Below are positions 39,967 through 46,794 of a stretch of 57,952 nt of DNA, piece after piece. A program made the translations under genes and the position numbers. Location of the stretch: contig NZHD01000097.1 of NCBI GenBank assembly GCA_002691205.1, positions 30,851 through 88,802 of the forward strand, in the 5' to 3' direction. The notes beneath the pieces are model-generated. The model saw only the letters and a list, made by a program, of their open reading frames with translations. It was not told the origin of the DNA and made no database searches. The stretch comes from Deltaproteobacteria bacterium. GTDB taxonomy: Bacteria > Myxococcota_A > UBA9160 > UBA4427. The number at the start of each line of letters is the position of its first letter. Within the stretch, counting starts at the first letter, position 1.

Positions 39967-41768
39967 TCCATGTGCTGATAGAGGCGTCCATCACGAAAAC
40001 CGAGACGACGATACCAGTGCCGTGTGCCCACAGCTGAAATCACGGCCAAGCTTGAAAAGCCTGACGCGAGTGCCCTATCTGCGGCCGCCGTCACCAACTG
40101 AGAACCCAACCCTCGGTGCTGGGCTCTCAGCTCAGGGCGCATTCCAATATCTGTAGCCGCTCCATAGACGTGCACCTCTCGAAGCAACGCGGAACCCTTG
40201 AGCTCCGAGATGTCGGCCTCGCGTGTGGGCAAGGAAAGGCGTGCAAACCCTGCAAGGCGATCTTCTGCCGTGACAAACTCCAGAAAACACTCACCTCCGA
40301 TGCCCGTCTCGTAATCGGTGGATCGCAGAACTAAATCTTCGCGGGCCACAGACTCTCTACGCACTTCTCGGGACCGAACATCAACGCACTGCCCCCCGCG
40401 AGAAACGAGCTCATTTTCTGCGATCTGCCTGAAATTCGTCAGCTTATTGCCAACCACAATATCGTCAGACGATATATCTCGGATCACTCGAGTAACGCGA
40501 CAGTACCGAGGCACACTCGCTAAGGCCGAGACCACGACGTCTAAAAGCTCATCGTGAGTGTAGGGTCGCCACGCCCCACTATCGTAATGATCCATCAGTT
40601 CAGCCGTTTCAATCAGGCTACATGGATACACTTTCAATTCGTCGGGCCGCAAATCAGAATCTGAAAAAATGCGATCAAAGTCAACTTTGTCGCCCTCTGT
40701 GGTCGCACCCAGTAAATTCGGCATCCAGTGCGCATGCAATTTAAAACCCGCCGCTCGCAGCTGAGTCATCGCTGCACGGGTGGCGGACACATCATGACCT
40801 CTTTGGTTTCGCTTAAGGATCTCATCCGACAAGCTTTGGAACCCAATCTGAACTTTCGTGCACCCCAAGCGACGGATGCGCTCTATCTCCTCAACGGAAA
40901 TATGATCGGGCCTAGTCTCGACCACCAAGCCCACCGAACGGCAGCCCGCGGATTCGTTGATGGATTGCGCATGGGTCAGCTCATCCCATGAGGCGTTCTC
41001 AGACGCTCCTAACCAGTCCGAACCCAGACGGTCGCGTAAATACGATCCCACCGTCTCGTTATAACTTTTCCCCTCAGCGTTCTCGAGGGATAAGAAATCC
41101 TTGATGCGAGGTTTGGCTTCGGCTCGACCATCCACTTCCATCCCGAAATCGTTCAATGCATCAAAGCAGCGCTTAATGAACCAAATCTGATAGGCCTCGG
41201 GATGAAAAGACCATGTTCCCCCGAGTATAATCATTTCAATCTTGTCTATGGGGTGACCAATCGCTTTGTAAGCCGCCAAGCGATTCCAAGTTTGCAGGTA
41301 AGGGTCGAAGTGATTTTTGGACGCTCTCTGCGCACCTGGCTCATCAGCCAAGTAACTTTTGGGCATCCGAACGTCATTGGGACAAAAAACACACTTCCCG
41401 GGGCAAGGGTGCGGGCGAGTCAGCACCGTCAAAGGCGTGACCCCACTCTGGGTTCGCACAGGACGCATCTGCATTCGCCGGACCAGCCGTTCCTCATCGA
41501 GTTCCATAAGGCCAGCCGAAGACAAATAGCGCAAACCGGCAATGATCTGGGCCCGAGAGTAAAACCCGCGGCCATCCTTTGGATGGCGGCGAAGGATGCC
41601 GTCCATCGCGGCGGGCGAAAGTGTCCCCCCGTCATCAGGGATTGCATTGATTTCATGGGCAATGGCCAACAAATCAGTGCTATACGCTTCGGGGTCAAAC
41701 GCCCGATGCTCTACCTGACCTGTCTCCGAATCCACCAAAACCCTCTCCTCTTTCATCTCGCGTACCAT
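39960..41768 (-). CDS. elp3: Elp3 family tRNA-uridine(34) carboxymethylation enzyme (radical SAM + acetyltransferase)
   Basis: A 602-residue Elp3 homologue. Elp3 uses a radical-SAM iron-sulfur cluster and acetyl-CoA to place a carboxymethyl group on wobble uridine (cm5U34). The radical-SAM cysteines are C122, C126 and C129 in HPCPGKCVFCPND, and ILGGTWSFHP follows. The C-terminal GNAT domain shows QHRGLGSQL (acetyl-CoA loop) and ends WYRRLGFRDGRLY, like known Elp3 proteins. The frame opens at a TTG at 41825, but the ATG at 41768 has GAGGG just upstream. Other Elongator subunits are absent, as is usual outside eukaryotes. It is divergent from a Trm9-like methyltransferase. Confidence 0.93.
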   Translation of the reverse strand: MVREMKEERVLVDSETGQVEHRAFDPEAYSTDLLAIAHEINAIPDDGGTLSPAAMDGILRRHPKDGRGFYSRAQIIAGLRYLSSAGLMELDEERLVRRMQMRPVRTQSGVTPLTVLTRPHPCPGKCVFCPNDVRMPKSYLADEPGAQRASKNHFDPYLQTWNRLAAYKAIGHPIDKIEMIILGGTWSFHPEAYQIWFIKRCFDALNDFGMEVDGRAEAKPRIKDFLSLENAEGKSYNETVGSYLRDRLGSDWLGASENASWDELTHAQSINESAGCRSVGLVVETRPDHISVEEIERIRRLGCTKVQIGFQSLSDEILKRNQRGHDVSATRAAMTQLRAAGFKLHAHWMPNLLGATTEGDKVDFDRIFSDSDLRPDELKVYPCSLIETAELMDHYDSGAWRPYTHDELLDVVVSALASVPRYCRVTRVIRDISSDDIVVGNKLTNFRQIAENELVSRGGQCVDVRSREVRRESVAREDLVLRSTDYETGIGGECFLEFVTAEDRLAGFARLSLPTREADISELKGSALLREVHVYGAATDIGMRPELRAQHRGLGSQLVTAAADRALASGFSSLAVISAVGTRHWYRRLGFRDGRLYQHMDL

Positions 41769-41815
41769 ACCACCCTCAGTCAAGAGCGGCGCATCCACGG
41801 AATCCAACCTAGACC

Positions 41816-42595
41816 ATGAACTCAACGACCCAAAGACAACTCAACGATCTCAATCTTCGGTTTTACAGCGACAGAGCCGACGAATTCGGTTCCACTCGCC
41901 AACACGGCTGGCCCGGATGGAAAGAAACACTCCGCGCAATCGATCCCCAGAAATATAAAGAGCCCTTCCAGGTCCTCGATATTGCCTGTGGCAATGGTCG
42001 CTTCGCTCACTTCCTAGACCAAAGCGAACTCTTTGAAGATCTATATTACCTGGGCCTAGACCAGAGCGAAGAGCTTCTGAGCGCAGCCAAGAAACAATGT
42101 ATCTCTTTTAAGAGTCTAACCGAACGAAATTTCAGAAATGTCAACGTCGTCGGCGACGATCTCCAAAAAGAGATTTCTCAGAGTGACTTTGACCTGATTG
42201 TCGCCTTCGGGTTTCTTCACCATGTTCCGGGGTTTCAAACTCGTCAAAGGCTCATAAGCCTACTCGCCCATCAGCTTCGACCCCATGGAATCCTGGCGTT
42301 CACCACCTGGCAATTCGACCAGTCACCACGCTTCAAAGAAAAAATAATTCCTTGGACGGATTATAACCAACTCGCCGCCGAATCCATTGACCTTGAGGAA
42401 CTTGAAGATGGCGACTACCTCATGTCGTTTGGAGAGAAAACACGTACCCCTCGCTACTGCCATGCGAGCAGTCCAACTGAAACTAAAGCGCTCTTTGAAG
42501 AACTCGACCTCGAACTGCTCCACCAATTCAAGGCGGATGGTAAAACGAATGATTTAAACGAGTACTATATTTTAAAAAGAAGTCTGACCGTATAA
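41816..42595 (+). CDS. Class I SAM methyltransferase, Trm9/ALKBH8-like
   Basis: A 259-residue SAM-dependent methyltransferase with motif I VLDIACGNG (53-61) and a post-motif FGFLHHV segment. Residues 16-35 read FYSDRADEF, then STR, then GWPGW, which parallels the F-x-STR-x3-WP motif at the start of eukaryotic Trm9 and the ALKBH8 methyltransferase domain. A late RYCH segment parallels their RYYH. Trm9 methylates cm5U34 to mcm5U34. The gene starts 48 bases from the divergent elp3, so a joint wobble-uridine pathway is a reasonable inference. A generic small-molecule methyltransferase is the alternative. No Trm112 partner was recognised here. Confidence 0.8.
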   Translation: MNSTTQRQLNDLNLRFYSDRADEFGSTRQHGWPGWKETLRAIDPQKYKEPFQVLDIACGNGRFAHFLDQSELFEDLYYLGLDQSEELLSAAKKQCISFKSLTERNFRNVNVVGDDLQKEISQSDFDLIVAFGFLHHVPGFQTRQRLISLLAHQLRPHGILAFTTWQFDQSPRFKEKIIPWTDYNQLAAESIDLEELEDGDYLMSFGEKTRTPRYCHASSPTETKALFEELDLELLHQFKADGKTNDLNEYYILKRSLTV

Positions 42596-42685
42596 ATAAT
42601 TTTCTAGAAGCACATGGCGCTCTCCAACCCTTGATGTGAGACTGCCCTTAGCTCTTCCCTTTTAGTCCCGGAGATTTAACGAAGC

Positions 42686-43513
42686 ATGGACGCTCACCCG
42701 AACACAAGATTTGAAAACGATACTTCGGTCCTTCGGATCAAAGATGGAATCTATCAGGCCAACATGAATACAGGCTGGTGGATTATGCGCGGACCCAACG
42801 GAGGCTACATTGCGGCTGTACTGCAAAATGCCCTGGATGTACATCTTAACGATCCCACTCGACGCCCGCGTTCTCTCACAATTCACTACCTGTCCCCTCC
42901 CTCTGAGGGCGAAGCCGAAATCCATATTCAAGTTGAAAGAAGCGGTCGATCGCTGACCAGCTTATCCATCCGGCTCATGCAGGGGTCTCGGCTTCATGCC
43001 ATCGGCCTCGCAGCCATATCCAAAGATCGAGAGGGCTTTGATTTCGATCACATGACCATGCCCGAGGTTCCCTCAGTCGAAAACCTCTCAATTCAACCGG
43101 CCATGACGGCCCTCCATGAGCGCTATGACCAGTTGTACATTGACAACCAGGAAGCCGGCCAAGACCCCGATGCGGTGAGCGTCGCCGCCTGGATCAGACT
43201 CAAGGAGCCTCAAGCCCTCACCTCCCCGGTCCTGGCTGCCTACTCTGATGCGCTGCGCCCGAGTCTATTCACGATGACTCAAAAAAAACATGACATCGAG
43301 GCCGTTCCCATTCCAACCATCGATCTCACCTTGCACTATCGAACCAACCCCAGTCACCTGAACCTCAATCCCGAAGACTTCTGCCTGGCCGTTTGCCGCT
43401 CTCGTCTATCCCAAGACGGGCACGTGGAAGAGGACGGCGAGATTTGGAGCCCGTGCGGAAGCTTATTGCTTCAATCTCGGCAGCTGTCCGTCACGCTCGT
43501 GGGCCCCAACTGA
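42686..43513 (+). CDS. Acyl-CoA thioesterase-like protein, double hotdog
   Basis: A 275-residue protein of the thioesterase-like (TesB-related, 4HBT_3) superfamily. The N-terminal half has the hotdog segments GWWIMRGPNGGYIAAVL and LTIHYLSPPSEGEAEI. The C-terminal half repeats the fold with IDLTLHYRTNP. Such proteins hydrolyse acyl-CoA esters. The substrate is unknown. No signal peptide. It follows the methyltransferase by 91 bases and converges with trpS. Confidence 0.85.
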   Translation: MDAHPNTRFENDTSVLRIKDGIYQANMNTGWWIMRGPNGGYIAAVLQNALDVHLNDPTRRPRSLTIHYLSPPSEGEAEIHIQVERSGRSLTSLSIRLMQGSRLHAIGLAAISKDREGFDFDHMTMPEVPSVENLSIQPAMTALHERYDQLYIDNQEAGQDPDAVSVAAWIRLKEPQALTSPVLAAYSDALRPSLFTMTQKKHDIEAVPIPTIDLTLHYRTNPSHLNLNPEDFCLAVCRSRLSQDGHVEEDGEIWSPCGSLLLQSRQLSVTLVGPN

Positions 43514-43569
43514 GGCCACTCAGAAGTCTTTAAGCAAGGAAGCAGACTCACCTGGGCATTCCATTTAAG

Positions 43570-44547
43570 TTACCCGGGACGACCGAGCCCCGAGGCCTGC
43601 CGACATCCCTCAAGAACGGGCTCCGCGATGGCTCCTGCCTGTTTCGCCCCTTGTCTTAAGATCTCTTCGATCTCTTTAGGCTGGCCTTCGAAGCGCTCGC
43701 GGCGCTCTCGCATGGGGGCGAAATAATCAAGGATACGAGAAAGCAACTCTTTCTTAACGTCGCCGTAGCCAAGCCCCCCGGCTTGTGCGCGCTCAACCAT
43801 ATCCTCTCGCTCAGGAGGCGTCGCAAAAAGATTCCAGAGCTGGAAAACAGCTGTGTCTGTATCCTTCGCCTCCTCCACGGGGGTGGAATCCGTCTGAATC
43901 CCCATCACAGATTTCTTCAGAGCTTTCTTTCCGGCAAACATTTGAATCGTATTGTCGTAGGACTTGCTCATTTTTCGACCGTCTGTGCCTGGTACCGTCG
44001 CCGTATCATCCATGATATAGGGTTCGGGCAAAACTAAGGCCTCGCAGTCATACGCGTGATTAAACCGCTGGGCCATATCTCGCGTCATCTCGATATGTTG
44101 CTTCTGATCCTGCCCCACCGGCACTAGATCGGCGTGATAAAGCAAAATATCAGCGGCCATCAACACCGGATACGTAAAGAGTCCGTGGTCTACGTTTTCA
44201 CCCTGATCTTTCGCGGCCTTATAAGCGTGTGCACGCTCAAGCATTCCCATGGGCGTCACCGTCGTTAACATCCAAGTCAGTTCACAAACTTCCGGAACAT
44301 CGCTCTGCCTGAACAACACGGCCCTGTCGGGGTCAAGGCCAGCGGCTAAGTAATCTAAAGCCACATTCATCGAATAGCGACGGCGCAGTTCAGCATCGCG
44401 AACGGTGGTCATCGAGTGGTAGTCGGCGATGAAATAAAGAGCATCTTCGTACTTCTCTTGCAGAAGAACAAACTGCTTGAGTGCTCCAAAATAATTGCCT
44501 AGATGAAGAGAATCACCTGTCGGTTTCGTCCCCGATAAAACGCGCAT
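43570..44547 (-). CDS. trpS: Tryptophanyl-tRNA synthetase
   Basis: A 325-residue class I synthetase charging tRNA-Trp. The HIGH-type motif is in KPTGDSLHLGNYFGAL (residues 8-23) and the KMSKS loop in GRKMSKSYDNT. GQDQKQHIEMTRD also fits TrpRS. Normal length for the short bacterial type. The gene starts two bases after the class IV aminotransferase stop on the same strand. Confidence 0.97.
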   Translation of the reverse strand: MRVLSGTKPTGDSLHLGNYFGALKQFVLLQEKYEDALYFIADYHSMTTVRDAELRRRYSMNVALDYLAAGLDPDRAVLFRQSDVPEVCELTWMLTTVTPMGMLERAHAYKAAKDQGENVDHGLFTYPVLMAADILLYHADLVPVGQDQKQHIEMTRDMAQRFNHAYDCEALVLPEPYIMDDTATVPGTDGRKMSKSYDNTIQMFAGKKALKKSVMGIQTDSTPVEEAKDTDTAVFQLWNLFATPPEREDMVERAQAGGLGYGDVKKELLSRILDYFAPMRERRERFEGQPKEIEEILRQGAKQAGAIAEPVLEGCRQASGLGRPG

Positions 44548-44549
44548 GC

Positions 44550-45509
44550 TTAGGCCGGAGCCTCCTTCACATAAGTCAGCCAGGATTCGAAGGCCGGATC
44601 TTCGCCTCTCTCTATTTTAATGAGACGCTCGCGAAGCGCGACCGTGACTGAGCCGGGGCAGTCCGTGCCCATTTTATATCCATCCACTGATTCCACGGGC
44701 AATATGCTTGCGCTCGTCCCCGTCATAAACGCTTCTTCAGCTGCAAAAAGCTCGTCCGGTGAAATCGATTCCTCAAAGCATGGAATCTTCATCTCTTCAG
44801 CGAGCGCAATCACGCTGGCGCGCGTCACCCCTCGCAATACACGCTGCTCCGGCGGGGTCCGCAGAAATCCATCAGAAGTCACGATAAAGATATTGGCCGT
44901 CGGCCCTTCGGCGATGAAGCCCTCAGCATCCATCAAGAGGATTTCATGAAAGCCCGCCTCCAGCGCTTTTGACTTCGCCATCATACTCGAAACGTAGTTA
45001 GCGGAGACTTTGGCCTCGGGTGAAACAATGTCCTCTCGTCGTTGACGCTTGTGCCTCTCCAGGTGAAGACGAAGCACATCGGGTTTGGCCACCGGTTCAC
45101 CCGGCAATCGATCCAGAATGTCGGCCACCGGATCATAAGCCGCGATGGAAACAGAGACCCGAGAGTCCCGGGGGACCACATCGATCTCCACGGATGGAAT
45201 AAGAACACTGATCTTGACGACCCGCGCGCCCGGATTCGCACGCACCGTCTCCAGAATCGCCTCGGCCAGCTCGGACTCATCACGCTCCAGGGCCAAACCC
45301 ATCAGGCGGCAAGAGCGGAAAAGTCGACGCAGATGCGCATCCATTCGAAAAATAGCTTCCCCTAGGGGAGTCTGTTTGATGCTCATATAGTCAAAAACTA
45401 AGGACCCGCGCTGAAGGCTGTGCGAAAGCACATGAACCGTGGCTTCGTGCCATGGGATCAGCACGCCATCAGACCAAATATGACGATCGACTTCGTTGAA
45501 CTTCTTCAC
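44550..45509 (-). CDS. Class IV PLP-dependent aminotransferase (branched-chain/D-amino-acid type)
   Basis: A 319-residue aminotransferase class IV protein with the conserved RMDAHLRRL, the PLP lysine in EAKVSANYVSSM, FHEILLMDAEGFIAEGPTANIF and RGVTRASVI. The family includes IlvE (branched-chain aminotransferase), D-alanine aminotransferase and aminodeoxychorismate lyase. The RGSLVFDYMS and ANYVSSMMAK patterns are closest to IlvE by eye. It is directly upstream of trpS and likely co-transcribed. Confidence 0.88.
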   Translation of the reverse strand: MKKFNEVDRHIWSDGVLIPWHEATVHVLSHSLQRGSLVFDYMSIKQTPLGEAIFRMDAHLRRLFRSCRLMGLALERDESELAEAILETVRANPGARVVKISVLIPSVEIDVVPRDSRVSVSIAAYDPVADILDRLPGEPVAKPDVLRLHLERHKRQRREDIVSPEAKVSANYVSSMMAKSKALEAGFHEILLMDAEGFIAEGPTANIFIVTSDGFLRTPPEQRVLRGVTRASVIALAEEMKIPCFEESISPDELFAAEEAFMTGTSASILPVESVDGYKMGTDCPGSVTVALRERLIKIERGEDPAFESWLTYVKEAPA

Positions 45510-45626
45510 GAGCGGGAATGTATCACGCCCTAGAGGTTAAATAGTCCCGGAATTGACAATTATCGTGACACCCAATGAGCCTTGGCGGCTACTTACTTGG
45601 GTACGCGCCTCATAGGAGTCCTCGTT

Positions 45627-45764
45627 ATGTCCAAACAAATTAAAAAAGCCACGCAAGTCTTCGTTCTCGGTGCGCAGCTCTACCGCGAACTGGCTTTATC
45701 CGCTCTGACGCTGCTTCCCAACGGTTCAAGCGAGACGGCTGAAGACAACAGCCGGAGAGCGTAA
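45627..45764 (+). CDS. Small hypothetical protein (45 aa)
   Basis: A short ORF coding for 45 residues with a Lys-rich start (MSKQIKKATQ), a hydrophobic/amphipathic middle and a polar acidic tail. The ATG at 45627 is preceded by AGGAG eight bases upstream, which supports translation. TTGACA at 45553 lies a plausible distance upstream, but the matching -10 is weak. I do not recognise a family. It stands alone between the divergent aminotransferase gene and a convergent small membrane-protein gene. Confidence 0.45.
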   Translation: MSKQIKKATQVFVLGAQLYRELALSALTLLPNGSSETAEDNSRRA

Positions 45765-45859
45765 AGCAACGTAAGGCGCCGCGTATCCGACTCGGACAAA
45801 GAAGAACAAAACCCCTAATTGACTGGGCTAAACGGTCTCCTGAGCCCTAAACCCGACGA

Positions 45860-46213
45860 CTACTGATCTTGAAGACGCCGAGGCCCGTTCGTGCTGATCT
45901 CCGAGGTCGACCGCCCCCCACCCTCCGCACGGCGAACTTGCTCTTGAACGTCTGAGTACGCCTGAAGGGTCGACGCCGCCCGTGAACGGGCCGCTGAAGT
46001 CTCGGTTTCCTGAGATCTCAGCCAACTCCTCGCAGCCAAAGCGATGGCAAAGAGAAGTAAAACCGCAGCGACGAGGGTCATCTGAAGAGGACCTAATCCG
46101 AAGAGTAGAGGCTGGTAGGAAGTGGTCGCAGCGATGAGCTTGAGACCGAAAGCTCCAAAAAGAACGGTCCACGCCATCAAAATCAACAAATCGATGATCG
46201 GCAGAATTGGCAT
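45860..46213 (-). CDS. Small membrane protein with two predicted transmembrane helices
   Basis: A 117-residue protein with hydrophobic segments at about 3-28 and 41-62, a basic residue group after the second (R/SWLRS), and a polar, charged C-terminal half with Arg/Glu-rich stretches. It is probably an inner-membrane protein with the tail in the cytoplasm. The ATG at 46213 has GGGGGAG just upstream. A longer open frame at 45828-46217 overlaps it in another register but lacks this ribosome-binding site and membrane pattern. No family recognised. Confidence 0.6.
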   Translation of the reverse strand: MPILPIIDLLILMAWTVLFGAFGLKLIAATTSYQPLLFGLGPLQMTLVAAVLLLFAIALAARSWLRSQETETSAARSRAASTLQAYSDVQEQVRRAEGGGRSTSEISTNGPRRLQDQ

Positions 46214-46247
46214 TCACTCCCCCCCGTTATTCAGAGATCGCCTTTCT

Positions 46248-46265
46248 CGATGGGAGACCCCATCG
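46248..46265. other. 7-bp hairpin upstream of the small membrane-protein gene
   Basis: CGATGGG, a four-base loop and CCCATCG form a perfect stem about 35 bases before the minus-strand ATG at 46213. It would lie in the 5' leader or promoter region of that gene. No T tract or known motif accompanies it. Confidence 0.35.
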
Positions 46266-46421
46266 GGCAGATCCTAGCTCGATTTTAAAGACGACGGGAT
46301 AGTTTGAAAACCTTCCCTTGAGGGAAAATCGGTGAACAAAAAGGCACTCTCTGGGATTTTTGGGCCCAACCCACCTCAAAATCTCGTTTTCCGCTTAAAA
46401 TCCTGACTGACCCGAATGGCG

Positions 46422-46440
46422 AGCCCCCAAGGCGGGGGCT
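46422..46440. other. GC-rich 7-bp hairpin before the tRNA gene
   Basis: AGCCCCC, a five-base loop and GGGGGCT form a strong perfect stem 50 bases upstream of the tRNA-Thr gene. There is no T tract, so it may be an RNA-processing or transcriptional element rather than a terminator. Confidence 0.35.
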
Positions 46441-46490
46441 AGTCTGCTGGCCCTTGTGAGGGTCGTCGAATCGCTTCGATGTCCCACCGA

Positions 46491-46566
46491 GCCGACGTAG
46501 CTCAGCTGGTAGAGCAGCTCACTCGTAATGAGCAGGTCGTCCGTTCGAATCGGATCGTCGGCTCCA
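46491..46566 (+). tRNA. tRNA-Thr (anticodon CGU)
   Basis: A 76-base cloverleaf with CCA encoded. The acceptor stem GCCGACG pairs with CGTCGGC, the D arm is GCTC / GAGC, and the anticodon stem GCTCA / TGAGC encloses loop CTCGTAA with anticodon CGT, reading ACG (threonine). The T arm carries TTCGAAT. The T stem has one G-U pair at its end, which is normal. The gene stands alone and marks the boundary to the accessory region downstream. Confidence 0.96.
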
Positions 46567-46794
46567 CTTGCCCCATGCCCCAAATCCCCCAACCGAGACA
46601 CGTGGCCTCTGCGATCTCTGAAGCAAATCAGGAGACGCGGTCGCCCTCAGGTCAGAGAAGGGAGCCCGTCGAGTGAAGGGAAGCGACACACTAAATTGTC
46701 ATTCCTTCTACAGACCCAAAATTTGGTCACACTTGAAGTAGCGCGCAGTCACTATGGTCATACGCTTCGTCAGAAATGAAAATTTGCGCAAAGG

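Noticed and set aside
45828..46217. 129-codon minus-strand frame overlapping the small membrane protein
   Set aside because: The alternative frame at 45860-46213 has the better ribosome-binding site and a clear two-helix hydrophobic pattern.
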